Shown: positions 7,817 to 16,511, numbered from the stretch's first letter. The stretch is DNA of 64,000 nucleotides from Oleispirillum naphthae (GCA_027864655.1 JAQAZG010000011.1:68161-132160), one strand, 5' to 3'. Program-made: numbers and translations. Notes: generated by a model from the sequence alone, not told the origin.

Positions 7817-8977
7817 TTAGAAGGTGATGGTGTCGCCGTTGCCGAGGTAATCCGGCGACGTGGTGCGGAAGCGCGCGGTGCCGCGCACCACCGGATAGCC
7901 CACCTCGACGAACTTCTTGGCGGTGAGGTGGCCGGTGCAGTGGTTGCAGCCGACGCGCTCGAAGTTCCACTTGCCGAGCGAGATGACGAGATCGTCGTAC
8001 TTCGGATCCCAGTCCTCGAACGGCGAGATGTGGAGCCCGCCATAGATGCCGTAGAAGCGGTCGTTGTCGTACTTCAGCTTCGAGTACGCGGTGCTGGTCA
8101 TCTGCAGGATGCCCTGATGGTTGCATCCGGAGATCAGGACCAGACCCTTGTCCTTGACGTTGAAGGCGAGAGAGGTTTCGCCGTAGACCCGGCAGATGAT
8201 CGGCACGTCGAACTTGATCAGCATCATGCCGGGGCGGACCTGGGTCATCTCCTTGTCTACGACCTTCGGATCGCCCTTGTAGCCGGAGTCCTTAACGTAC
8301 TGCTTGCCTTCCTTGTAGAAGCCGTTGTGGATGTAGAGCGGCAGGTGGTCGTTGTACTTCATCGCCACCGGGAAGCCCCAGAAGTGATCGAAGTGCTCGT
8401 GACTGATGAACAGGGCCTCGATCTCGCCCGAACGCAGCATCTGGTCGATGCCTTCGCGCTTGAAGCTCTGATCCATCCAGTCGTAGGACCAACCGACGTC
8501 GAGCAGGTACTTGTGCTTGCTGCCGTCCAGATCCTCCACCTCGATCAGGCAGGCATAGCCGCCCGGGTTGTCGGGGTGCAGGGAAGATTTCTTCTGGACC
8601 GCCCAGGCGGCTTCCAGGTCGTTCGGGATCATCTTCTTGATCGGTGCGATCCCGTCTTCGTAGCTCGACTTGCCCGGGCCCTTGCCGTTGCCGAAAGGAC
8701 CCCAGCCGATGGTGTACTGGTCAACCAGAAGACCGCCGGAGGTGCGGATGTCTTCCATCAGGTGTGCGTTGTTGAACCAGCTCGTCTCCGAGATGTTGGT
8801 CACCTTGACGCTCCGCACGGCGCCGAAGTCCTGCTGAGCGCGGGCGACCTTCGGCAGGCGGTTGTAGGCGGAGCCGGAGTAGGAATAAAACCCCATCCCG
8901 GCGAGCGCGCCACCGATTGCGCCGGTGGCGGCACCTTTCACGAAGTCGCGCCGGGAGGTGGTGATGTCGTCGGTCAT
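7817..8977 (-). CDS. Tat-exported metallo-beta-lactamase-fold protein (COG1237-like)
   Basis: A 386-residue protein with a twin-arginine signal (SRRDFVKG, residues 8-15, then an Ala/Gly-rich hydrophobic core), so it should be exported folded with metal loaded in the cytoplasm. The MBL metal motif HEHFDH is at 193-198. Later motifs SGCNHQGI and GGLHISPF, plus CNHCTGH near the C-terminus, resemble COG1237, the group of dihydropterin-type synthases from the methanopterin pathway, rather than lactamases or glyoxalases. The ATG has a GGAGG site nine bases upstream. It follows the membrane-protein gene by 22 bp. The substrate is unknown; a pterin-like or other phosphorylated cofactor is only a guess from the family. 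Confidence 0.82.
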   Translation of the reverse strand: MTDDITTSRRDFVKGAATGAIGGALAGMGFYSYSGSAYNRLPKVARAQQDFGAVRSVKVTNISETSWFNNAHLMEDIRTSGGLLVDQYTIGWGPFGNGKGPGKSSYEDGIAPIKKMIPNDLEAAWAVQKKSSLHPDNPGGYACLIEVEDLDGSKHKYLLDVGWSYDWMDQSFKREGIDQMLRSGEIEALFISHEHFDHFWGFPVAMKYNDHLPLYIHNGFYKEGKQYVKDSGYKGDPKVVDKEMTQVRPGMMLIKFDVPIICRVYGETSLAFNVKDKGLVLISGCNHQGILQMTSTAYSKLKYDNDRFYGIYGGLHISPFEDWDPKYDDLVISLGKWNFERVGCNHCTGHLTAKKFVEVGYPVVRGTARFRTTSPDYLGNGDTITF

Positions 8978-8999
8978 AATGATGCCTCCTTCCCTTTGC

Positions 9000-10406
9000 T
9001 CACTTGATCATCTGGATTTGGCCGATCCACGGCATCACGGCGATCACGGCGAAGTAGGCCGCGACACCGGCAGTGGCTCCGACCACCAGGCCCTTGGCGA
9101 GACTGGGCGTCCATTTGACGTCGTGCGCGACGATGGTTTCCTCGACCTGCTCGAGTTCCTCGGCGGTCTTGGGCACGGCCTTCCAGCCGGGCCAGCCGTC
9201 CATGAACCACATGTTGACGAGGAACAGGTTGATCAGCCAGATCATCGGAATCATCGGGAACTGCTGCGGATGCGAGATGCCCTTCTGGGTTCCGAGGAAG
9301 AGGTGGGCGTAGCGGTAGTAGAGGAAGTAGACCGCGGCGCCGATCACCGCGCTGATCAGGGTGCGCAGGAAGACGTTGACCGGACGGCTGTACTTGGTCG
9401 GGTAGTTGCCGCAGAAGAAGCTGAGGAACAACACGCCGACCAGCCAGAAGATCGCACTTTCGCCGACGTGCAGCCAGCGCCAGTCGGGAGCCATTTCACG
9501 GCGGGTGCCGCGGATGTGCAGGCCCCAGGAGAGGTCCTGTGCGTAGAACAGGAAGAAGCACAGGCAGAACGCCACCGCGATGATGCCGAAGAAGGCGGAG
9601 GTGCGGCGCAGCCAGTCGGTCTTGATCAGGTTGAAGGGATAGCGTTCCCAGATGCTTTCATACACCCAGACCACCACCGTGCAGCTCATGATCCACGCGA
9701 TGTGGAAGTTGCCGGAGACGGTGTTGGCGAAGCTCTCCCAGTAGGGCGGGGTGATCGCCGTGTACTTCTGCCACGGGTAGAACAGGATCGCCATGTGGGA
9801 ATGCATGGTGACGAAGTAGACGATGGTGCCGAGGAAGAAGGTGACCACCGCGATGGTGATGCCGCGGGTCGGCTGTTCGAGCTTCTGCCAGGGCGCGTTC
9901 TCGCAGGCGACCACCCAGGAGGGCGACAGCCACGAGGCGATCGCGGCGAACATCATGATCGCCTCGGTCGCGTATTCTTCGGCGTAGAAGTGGGTCAGCC
10001 CCATCGCCCGCAGGCGGTCGGGGTTGAAGTACGCGATGCCGTACCGGCCGAGAATGCCCATGAAGAATCCCTTGATCAGGATTTCCATGGCGAGCACGCA
10101 GACGGCGGTGAGCACGATGCCCTTGACGACGGGGTGCGTGCGGTTCAACCAGCTGCGTTTGAACGGCCAGTAGTCGAAAATGTATGCCATCCAGATGAAC
10201 AGGATCAAAAGCCAACGGCATACCATGTAGCCGACATACGGCGTGTACATGCGCATGATGCCGCGCGGATCCTGAAAGACCCACCAGGTGGCATAGAAAA
10301 TTGCGAAGATCATGAGGGTGTTGACTACCGCAGGCCACGGCCCGTTCCAACGTTTGACGAGCTTACGGCTTTCGAGATAGGTTACCCCCCGATTGTCCGC
10401 TTCCAT
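9000..10406 (-). CDS. Uncharacterised polytopic membrane protein (about 11 helices)
   Basis: A 468-residue integral membrane protein that I cannot assign to a family. Hydrophobic segments lie at about residues 27-47, 56-80, 97-118, 150-170, 182-203, 230-252, 267-290, 312-334, 348-370, 386-406 and 444-464. It is rich in Trp and Tyr and has membrane-embedded His and Glu (YFVTMHSHMAIL, NFHIAWIMS, HVGESAIFW) that could bind haem, quinone or metal. There is no ABC, MFS or APC signature I can see. AAGGAGG lies seven bases before the ATG. It lies between the 69-aa gene and the MBL gene in one operon, which suggests transport of, or electron transfer to, what the MBL protein acts on. That is inference. 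Confidence 0.75.
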   Translation of the reverse strand: MEADNRGVTYLESRKLVKRWNGPWPAVVNTLMIFAIFYATWWVFQDPRGIMRMYTPYVGYMVCRWLLILFIWMAYIFDYWPFKRSWLNRTHPVVKGIVLTAVCVLAMEILIKGFFMGILGRYGIAYFNPDRLRAMGLTHFYAEEYATEAIMMFAAIASWLSPSWVVACENAPWQKLEQPTRGITIAVVTFFLGTIVYFVTMHSHMAILFYPWQKYTAITPPYWESFANTVSGNFHIAWIMSCTVVVWVYESIWERYPFNLIKTDWLRRTSAFFGIIAVAFCLCFFLFYAQDLSWGLHIRGTRREMAPDWRWLHVGESAIFWLVGVLFLSFFCGNYPTKYSRPVNVFLRTLISAVIGAAVYFLYYRYAHLFLGTQKGISHPQQFPMIPMIWLINLFLVNMWFMDGWPGWKAVPKTAEELEQVEETIVAHDVKWTPSLAKGLVVGATAGVAAYFAVIAVMPWIGQIQMIK

Positions 10407-10490
10407 GAGACAACCTCCTTGAGATGCCGGACGGTCCGGCGCGGGGAGGGGATTTCGACTTGCCGGTCCGTTCCCCCCCTCGTGCCGCTC

Positions 10491-10700
10491 TCACCGTCCT
10501 GTGGTTTCAAGCGTACCAGCGTTCAGGCCGAGCAGCTCCGGCAGCCGCTCGGGATCCACGGTTGCGGGGTCGATGCCCCGAGCCATGGCGAGGCGGAAAA
10601 GCGCGTCCGTACGCTCCCTCTCGCTTCCGGCATCGCGCCCCCCCTTGGGCGCATCGGCCCGGAATGGATTCATCCGGGTGAAAAAATCCCTTCGGTTCAT
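10491..10700 (-). CDS. 69-residue protein with a Tat-like N-terminus but no hydrophobic core
   Basis: The start overlaps the stop of the GntR gene (ATGA at 10697-10700), which supports it as a real, translationally coupled gene. It begins MNRRDFFTRMNPF, resembling the twin-arginine box of Tat signals, but the next residues are polar and Gly/Lys-rich, so it should not be exported alone. The rest is a short acidic/Arg helix (TDALFRLAMARGIDPATVDPE). The domain is unrecognised. It may be a small partner or chaperone of the MBL protein or membrane protein that follow. Confidence 0.6.
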   Translation of the reverse strand: MNRRDFFTRMNPFRADAPKGGRDAGSERERTDALFRLAMARGIDPATVDPERLPELLGLNAGTLETTGR

Positions 10701-11377
10701 GCCACGTTCTCCCGGGCTTGGGGCGCCTCGGCGTGGCCGAGCATGGCGGAAAACGCATCCAGGCTGTGCCCGGCGAGCGGCAGGGCGCGCCGCGTGTCGC
10801 GGTTCTGGATCGCCTGCAACAGGCTGACGTGCAGGGCGAAGAAGGAATCGACGCCGCTCTTGTCGAGGCCGACTGGGTGGTCCGGAAGCCCGCGCGCCGC
10901 GGCGATCTCCTTCATCAGCAGTTCGAGGTAGGGGTTTCCCGCCAGCGCGGCGAGGACGACGAAGAAGGTGACGTACTCGCGCGCCGTCTGCGCCGCGTCG
11001 CGGTTGACCAGGAAACGGCCCATGCGGGCGGTGACGTTTTCCAGGCGGCGCGCCTGTTCCGGCACGCAGCGCTTCGCCGCGAGCGCGGCGATGTGCGGGC
11101 CGATGACGCGCAGCGCGCCGATGGCGGCGGAGGAATCGGCCAGGGCGTGGAGGTTTTGCCAGGGCGTGGGCGGCGCGGCGGAACGCAGGTAGCAGCCGGA
11201 GCGGTGGCGGATTTCCACCCGGCCCTGGGCGGCCAGCGCGACCAGGGATTCGCGCACCGTATTGCGGCTATAGCCGAGTTCGGCGGCCAACTCGCGCTCG
11301 CCGGGCAGACGGTCGCCCTCCCCCAGGCCGAGGGTATCGACGAGTTCGACGATGCGGTCGGTGCAGGCGCTTGCCAT
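10697..11377 (-). CDS. GntR-family transcriptional regulator, FadR/FCD type
   Basis: A 226-residue regulator. The N-terminal winged helix (about residues 1-70) has the GntR pattern GDRLPGERELAAELGYSRNTVRESLVAL; the C-terminal helical part (about 85-210) fits the FCD ligand-binding domain, which often binds small carboxylates through a metal site. It is the first gene of the operon running to 4311. Three near-identical dyads with core TGGTCCAACCA lie at 11388, 11483 and 11596, around the likely promoter, so autoregulation and control of the whole operon are likely. The ATG at 11377 has no strong ribosome-binding site. Confidence 0.88.
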   Translation of the reverse strand: MASACTDRIVELVDTLGLGEGDRLPGERELAAELGYSRNTVRESLVALAAQGRVEIRHRSGCYLRSAAPPTPWQNLHALADSSAAIGALRVIGPHIAALAAKRCVPEQARRLENVTARMGRFLVNRDAAQTAREYVTFFVVLAALAGNPYLELLMKEIAAARGLPDHPVGLDKSGVDSFFALHVSLLQAIQNRDTRRALPLAGHSLDAFSAMLGHAEAPQARENVA

Positions 11378-11387
11378 TGCGTGCCTT

Positions 11388-11400
11388 CTGGTCCAACCAA
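11388..11400. promoter_or_regulatory. Putative GntR operator 1
   Basis: CTGGTCCAACCAA contains the dyad TGGT-CCA-ACCA. It lies 11 bp upstream of the regulator start codon, between the proposed -10 box and the gene, a position that would block transcription. FadR/GntR operators commonly have TGGT...ACCA arms. Confidence 0.6.
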
Positions 11401-11411
11401 TAAACCCAATA

Positions 11412-11440
11412 GAGAGTCATGCGTCTCTCGACGCACTCTC
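11412..11440 (-). promoter_or_regulatory. Stem-loop at the probable 5' end of the GntR operon mRNA
   Basis: Two stacked stems, GAGAGT/ACTCTC (6 bp) and GCGTC/GACGC (5 bp), are separated by a 3-nt bulge and closed by a 4-nt loop. They lie just downstream of the proposed -10 box, so they would form the extreme 5' end of the transcript. This could stabilise the mRNA or act in regulation; no known riboswitch pattern is evident. Confidence 0.35.
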
Positions 11441-11445
11441 AGGTT

Positions 11446-11473
11446 AGCCTACTCGAAGGTGGGGAAAAAGCAA
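11446..11473 (-). promoter_or_regulatory. Possible promoter of the GntR operon
   Basis: On the minus strand TTGCTT and TAGGCT are separated by 16 bp, about 70 bp before the GntR start. The boxes match the sigma-70 consensus only in part. Support comes mainly from position: operator 1 lies downstream of the -10 and operator 2 lies 9 bp upstream of the -35. Confidence 0.35.
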
Positions 11474-11482
11474 AAAACGTTA

Positions 11483-11495
11483 CTGGACCAACCAG
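11483..11495. promoter_or_regulatory. Putative GntR operator 2
   Basis: CTGGACCAACCAG differs from operator 1 at a single core base and is a near-perfect dyad. Its centre lies 95 bp from that of operator 1, close to nine helical turns, which would allow looping. Confidence 0.6.
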
Positions 11496-11595
11496 CGCCC
11501 AGGAGGGAGGTTTTCGTCACATTTCCGCCGGTTCCGGCGGAAGCGGCGATGCCGGGAAGGCGACGCGGCAAGGTAGGTCGGAAGGCTGCGGAGAT

Positions 11596-11610
11596 GCTGG
11601 TTGGACCAGC
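11596..11610. promoter_or_regulatory. Putative GntR operator 3
   Basis: GCTGGTTGGACCAGC is the most symmetric copy, and its reverse complement contains CTGGTCCAACCA, identical to operator 1 over 12 bases. It ends one base before the stop codon of the PAS/GAF gene, so it is at the far edge of the spacer. Confidence 0.6.
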
Positions 11611-11611
11611 A

Positions 11612-12904
11612 TTACGACTCCGCAGACTTCCGCCGCGGCAGGCCGGGCAGAAGACGCGGCAGTTCGCCCCACAGGCTCTGCGCCAGACCGGCATAGGGGG
11701 CGAGGTTGTCCTCGGAAAAGGCGTGCGGCGCGGTGGAGCAGAAGATCAGCACCTCGCGCAGGATGCCTTCGACGAACAGCGGCAGCGCGACGTAGGACCG
11801 GATGCCCATGGGGATGAACAGCGCCCAGTCGATCGGCTTGATGCTTTTCGTGGTGTCCTCGACGATGACGTGGTCGAGGTCGAACAGCACCATGTTCTCG
11901 GCGATCGAGCCGGGATAGGGGTGGGTGTCGTTGTCGTGCACCGATTCGAACGGCGCGCCGATGCCGGTCACCGCGACGCGGCCCTCGGCGATGAAGATCT
12001 GCGACAGCATCACCGCGCCGGCGCGGCGCTCCGGCGGCTGGTTGTCCATCAGCACGCGCAACAGGCCGCGGATGTCGGTGGCGGCGGCGAGCGCGCGGGC
12101 CACCGCCGGGGCGGGGGTTTCCGCGGCGGGCTGCTTCTCCAGCGCGGAGGCGGCGGTGCGCGGATTGAGCGAGAACCACAGGAGGCCGCGGCCGTCGCGG
12201 TCGTAGGCGCGCACCCGCGCCATGCACACCACCGGGCGGCCCTTGGCGTCGTGGATGGTGAGAAGGCCGTTCCACACCCGGGTGAACAGCAGGCGCTCGT
12301 AGATGTCGCGCAGGTAGGCGTCGGCGTTGGCGGCGAACAGGGTGGTGAGCCGCGACCCCGAGGCCCCGGTCTTCAGCCCGAAGGCGGCGCGCGCCGCGGC
12401 GTTGGCGGCGCACACCCGGCGCGAGCCGATGTCGGCCATGAACACCGGGTTGTCGAACAGTTCGACGTGCTCGGAAAGCCCGGTCTCGGTGCCGCGCTGG
12501 AGGATCGCGTTGGCGAGCCCGGTGCAGTCGGCCAAGAGGCCGATGTAGCAGAAGGTCATCTCCGGGTCCGGCGTGCCGAGGATGTAGAGCCAGCGCATCA
12601 GGCCGTCGCGGCCGTGGGCGCGGAACACCTCGGAAACCGGCTGGCGCTGGCGCAGCCGCTCGTGGAAGCGGGCGAACACCGCGCGGTCCTGCGCGGCGAG
12701 GATCGCCTCGGCGGAGGCGGCGTCCTGCAACAGCCGCGGGATGCTGTCCTCGAGGCCGGGAATGGCGTGGTCGGTGAGGAAGGTGATCTCGTTCTTCACC
12801 AGGTCGGCGCGCCACACCAAAGCGGGGATCGAACCGATATCGCTCGAAACCAGGCGGATCAGGCGGTCGTAGGGAAGTTCCCCGAAGTTGCCGGTTTCGG
12901 TCAT
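11612..12904 (-). CDS. PAS/GAF-domain sensory protein
   Basis: A 430-residue soluble protein without membrane helices or an output domain I recognise. The ATG at 12904 has GAAAGG nine bases upstream; the longer frame would need a TTG. Residues 1-150 look like one PAS-type fold (LVWRADLVKNEITFLTDHAIPG... through FCYIGLLADCTG). About 155-260 form a second (VELFDNPVFMADIGSRRVCAANAAARAAFG), with a classic PAS core. About 290-420 resemble a GAF domain (SQIFIAEGRVAVTGIGAPF, MGIRSYVALPLFVEGILREV). It lies between the FIST-kinase and the GntR operon on the same strand and may act with the kinase in sensing. No GGDEF, HD or kinase motif is seen. Confidence 0.72.
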   Translation of the reverse strand: MTETGNFGELPYDRLIRLVSSDIGSIPALVWRADLVKNEITFLTDHAIPGLEDSIPRLLQDAASAEAILAAQDRAVFARFHERLRQRQPVSEVFRAHGRDGLMRWLYILGTPDPEMTFCYIGLLADCTGLANAILQRGTETGLSEHVELFDNPVFMADIGSRRVCAANAAARAAFGLKTGASGSRLTTLFAANADAYLRDIYERLLFTRVWNGLLTIHDAKGRPVVCMARVRAYDRDGRGLLWFSLNPRTAASALEKQPAAETPAPAVARALAAATDIRGLLRVLMDNQPPERRAGAVMLSQIFIAEGRVAVTGIGAPFESVHDNDTHPYPGSIAENMVLFDLDHVIVEDTTKSIKPIDWALFIPMGIRSYVALPLFVEGILREVLIFCSTAPHAFSEDNLAPYAGLAQSLWGELPRLLPGLPRRKSAES

Positions 12905-12965
12905 GGCGTGCCTTTCGAAATGCGGGGATTCCAATGAAAAAGTCTCTTCCCCGTGGCGCGGCCTG

Positions 12966-15900
12966 TCAATCGTGCTCGCAGATCGGCAGCCGCACCACGA
13001 AGGTGGCTCCGGGCGCGGCGGTCTCGTCGAGGAAGAGCTTGCCGCCGTGCTTCTTCACCACGATGTCGAGGCAGATGGAGAGCCCCTGGCCGGTGCCCTT
13101 GCCCACCCCCTTGGTGGTGAAGAAGGGGTCGAAGATGCGTTCGCGCAAGTCCTTCGGCACGCCGGGGCCGTCGTCGGCGACGCGGATCTCCACCCAGTCG
13201 CCGTCGCGCCGGGTGCTGATGCGGATGGCGCCGATGGCGCCGTCCGGCTTGTCCGCCACGGCGTGCGCGGCGTTGACGATGAGGTTCAGGAGCACCTGGT
13301 GGATGTCGGAGGGGAAGCCGAGAATCTTCGGCAGCTCGGGGTCGAGGTCGGTTTCCACGCGGGCGACGTGCTTCCACTCGTTGCGGCACACCGTCACCGT
13401 GCTGTCGATCGCGTGGTTGATGTCGGTGCCCACCTTGGCGGCGCTGCCGGGGTGGGAGAAGTCCTTCATCGAGCGCACGATGTGGGTGACGTGGCCGACC
13501 CCCTGCAACGCCTGGCCGATGGCGTCCGGGTAGTCGTCGAGCAGATCGGCGATGCCGCCCGGCTTGAGGATCGGCTCCGCGGCGCCGGGCGGCAGGGCGG
13601 CGGTGAGCGCGGCGATCGCCGCGGCGATGTCGGGAAAGGTGTCCTGGATGTAGCGCAGGTTGTCGCCGACGTACTGGATCGGGGTGTTGATCTCGTGCGC
13701 CACGCCCGCGGCGAGCTGGCCGACGCTGGCCAGCCGCGAGGCCTGCATCGCCTCGCGCTGCGCCTCCTTGATCGCGTCGATGCCGCGGAAGGAGATCACC
13801 GCGATGCGGGTCCTGCCGCCTTCGTCCAGGGGCGCGGCGGCATAGGCCATGGCGATGCGCCGCCCGCTTGCGGTGACCAGCACCGCGTCGTCGTCGATCA
13901 GGGTTTCGCTGCCGTCGATGACGCGGACGAGCGGCCCGTCGGAAGACCCCACGGAGCCGCCTTCCGCCTCCAGCCGCACCACGTCGTCGAGCAGGCGTTC
14001 GAGCAGGCTGTCCGCCTCCAGCCAGCGGTGCGCCGAGGGGTTGGCGAAGACGATGATGCCGAAGCGGTCCACCAGCAGCACGCCCTCGAACAGGCTCTCG
14101 GTGATGCCGAGCAGCCGCCTGCGGCTTTCCTGCAGCGCCTGGTCGATCTTGACCCGGGCGGCGATCTCCTGGGAGAGCTCGCGGGTGCGCTCGGCGACCT
14201 CCTGCTCGAGGAGCTTCTGGTGGTCGGCGATGCTCTCCTCGTACTGCTTGCGCAGCGAGATGTCGCGGAACACCAGCACCGCGCCCGCGAAGTTCTTGTT
14301 CTCGCAGATCGGGGTGAGGGTGTATTCGGCGATGAAGGATTCGCCGTCCGTGCGGCGGCAGACCATCTCATCGATCCGCGACTGCTTGCAGTGCAGGGGG
14401 AAGGCGGGCAGCGCCGCGCCGCCGAGGATATCGCCGAACGGGCGGCCGAGGAGCGCCGCGGCCTCCGCGCCGAGCATGCGCGCCGCTGCGGGGTTGGCGA
14501 AGCGCACGCCGCCCGCGGCGTCGATGCCGACGATGCCGTCGCCCGCGGACTCGAGGATCAGTTCGTAGCGCGACTTCAGGGCTTCCATCTCCGCCTCGCG
14601 CTCTTTCAGCGCGGTGACGTCGGTGCGGATGCCGACGACGCCGCCGTCGCGGGTGCGGTTTTCGCGGCTGATCAGCCAGGTGCCGTCGGACATGCGTTGC
14701 AGGGTCGGGTGGCCGTCGGCCGCCTTGTGCGCGGCGAGGCGCTTCTCAACGAACTTTTCGCGCCGCATCCCGGCATAGTCGTACATCCCCTGGTCGGCGG
14801 CGAACGCGACGATCTCGGCGAAGGTGCGGCCGATGGCGAAGGCGTCCGGCACCTCGGGGAACATCCGGCGGATGCGGCTGTTGGCGAGCACCAGGCGGTC
14901 CTCGGCGTCGTAGAGGGCGAAACCCTCGCTGATCGCCTCGATCGCCTCCCCCAGCTGCTGCTCGGCGCGGTGCGCCCGCTGCTCCGCCTCGACCTCGCGG
15001 GCGATGGTGGCGCGGATGTTGTCGAGGCTGGCGTGCAGGTCCTCGGCGTGGGCGAGCATGCCCTCGATCTCGCCCGCGAGTTCCGGGCTCGCGCCGAGGT
15101 GGCGGGCGAGGTGGCGGGTCATCTCGGCGCGCAGGCGGTTGACGATCTCGACGCGGCGCAGCCGCGCCCGGGTGAAGTATTCCTGGAAGCGCGCGTAGTG
15201 CACCGGGAAGCGCTCGACGAAGTCGTCGGAGAAGCTGCCCTCGCCCGCGTCGAAGAAGGCGACGGCGGTGAGGGTCTGGTTGATGTTGATGCCCAAGAGC
15301 TCGCCGAAGGTGGAAAGCCCCGCCGCCGGGCACGGCCACAGGCCGGTGAGGCCCGCGAGCGCCGCGGCGTTGTTGAGCCGCCGGAGGATGCAGTCGTTGA
15401 GGATGACGCCCAAGGGCGGCGGCTTGCCGGCGAGGAAGCGGGCCACGTCGGCACGGGTTTCCGCCACGAAGTCGGTGGCTTCCAGCAGGATCAGCTGATC
15501 GCCCGGATTGACGTCGCAGAAGAAGTGGATCAGCCCGGTTGCGGCATCGATGTGGGAGATCGAGCGGACGAAGATCTCGTCGTCCACCTCGATGCCGAAG
15601 GTGCGCCCGGAAAGCGCCTCCCCCAGTCCGGCGGGCGTGGTGCCGAGCGCCTCGGCCAGCACCTCCACGGCGGGGCGCGCGGTCTCCCCCGCGGCGTCCA
15701 TCACCGTGGCGAGGGCGCGGCGGTCGGGGTCGGCGTCCACCGCGACGAAGGTCTTGTCCGTCTTGTGGAAGTTCTGGCTCTTGAGCACGCCGTAGCGCTT
15801 GCCCGGCGCGAGCTTGAGAAACACCAGCACGGCGTGGTTTTCGAGCGCGCGGCCGCCGTCGAACAGCCAGGTGTGGTCGAAGGAGAGGCTGCCGCCCGCC

Positions 15901-16511
15901 GAGCCGCCGACGAACAGGCAGGGGAAGCGCCCGCTGCGGTAGACCGCCTGCATCACCTTGTCCTCGCAACAGGAAAGGCCGTCGAAGCAGGCGAGGCAGA
16001 GGGTGTCGCGGGCGTCGATGGAAAACGGCACCTCGATGGCGGAAAGCGCGTGGGTGAGCGCCGCGATGCGCGCCTCCTGCGTCGGCACCGGACCGGGGCG
16101 GCGCAGGTCGGCGGATTGCAGGTCGAGGGCGCGCACCGCCACGGCGGAGAACAGCTCGGGAGAGAACGCCTGCACCGCCACCACCGGACGCGCCGGATCG
16201 GCTTCGCGGTAGAGCGGGTCCGCCGGAGTGGGGGCGACCAGCTCGCCCGCGGTGGACAGCGCGACGAGCGGCGTCTCCCCGGCGAGCGCGGCAAGCCGCG
16301 CGGTCACATCGGCGAAGTCGAGGAACGGCGAGACGAAGGCGAGGGCGAGCGCCGCGGGGCGGCCCCCGAAACGGAACGCGGACGCATCTATGGAGGCGAG
16401 TCCGCCGTCATCGGCGAACACGCGCACGGCATCGGCGGTGCGGGGAGAAGCGGACACCGGAGCCCTACCTTCACGCGGTTTTCCCTCTGTCTTTTCTACA
16501 AGATGGTGCAT
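12966..16511 (-). CDS. FIST-domain multi-PAS sensor histidine kinase
   Basis: A 1181-residue cytosolic kinase with no membrane helices. Residues about 40-430 form FIST_N plus FIST_C (SCCEDKVMQAVYRSGRFPCL, FVGGSAGGSLSFDHTWLF, GININ-type end), a small-ligand sensor often tied to amino acids. PAS domains follow at about 500-620, 640-760 and 815-920, with a coiled coil at about 770-810. The HisKA phospho-acceptor is His939 (GVAHEINTP), and HATPase motifs HQVLLNLIVNAAHAV, DDGPGVP and GTGQGLSI follow. The ATG at 16511 lacks a good ribosome-binding site; a GTG at 16457 preceded by GAAGG may be the true start. No response regulator is adjacent. Neighbours are an amino-acid racemase (divergent) and the PAS/GAF gene. 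Confidence 0.87.
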   Translation of the reverse strand: MHHLVEKTEGKPREGRAPVSASPRTADAVRVFADDGGLASIDASAFRFGGRPAALALAFVSPFLDFADVTARLAALAGETPLVALSTAGELVAPTPADPLYREADPARPVVAVQAFSPELFSAVAVRALDLQSADLRRPGPVPTQEARIAALTHALSAIEVPFSIDARDTLCLACFDGLSCCEDKVMQAVYRSGRFPCLFVGGSAGGSLSFDHTWLFDGGRALENHAVLVFLKLAPGKRYGVLKSQNFHKTDKTFVAVDADPDRRALATVMDAAGETARPAVEVLAEALGTTPAGLGEALSGRTFGIEVDDEIFVRSISHIDAATGLIHFFCDVNPGDQLILLEATDFVAETRADVARFLAGKPPPLGVILNDCILRRLNNAAALAGLTGLWPCPAAGLSTFGELLGININQTLTAVAFFDAGEGSFSDDFVERFPVHYARFQEYFTRARLRRVEIVNRLRAEMTRHLARHLGASPELAGEIEGMLAHAEDLHASLDNIRATIAREVEAEQRAHRAEQQLGEAIEAISEGFALYDAEDRLVLANSRIRRMFPEVPDAFAIGRTFAEIVAFAADQGMYDYAGMRREKFVEKRLAAHKAADGHPTLQRMSDGTWLISRENRTRDGGVVGIRTDVTALKEREAEMEALKSRYELILESAGDGIVGIDAAGGVRFANPAAARMLGAEAAALLGRPFGDILGGAALPAFPLHCKQSRIDEMVCRRTDGESFIAEYTLTPICENKNFAGAVLVFRDISLRKQYEESIADHQKLLEQEVAERTRELSQEIAARVKIDQALQESRRRLLGITESLFEGVLLVDRFGIIVFANPSAHRWLEADSLLERLLDDVVRLEAEGGSVGSSDGPLVRVIDGSETLIDDDAVLVTASGRRIAMAYAAAPLDEGGRTRIAVISFRGIDAIKEAQREAMQASRLASVGQLAAGVAHEINTPIQYVGDNLRYIQDTFPDIAAAIAALTAALPPGAAEPILKPGGIADLLDDYPDAIGQALQGVGHVTHIVRSMKDFSHPGSAAKVGTDINHAIDSTVTVCRNEWKHVARVETDLDPELPKILGFPSDIHQVLLNLIVNAAHAVADKPDGAIGAIRISTRRDGDWVEIRVADDGPGVPKDLRERIFDPFFTTKGVGKGTGQGLSICLDIVVKKHGGKLFLDETAAPGATFVVRLPICEHD

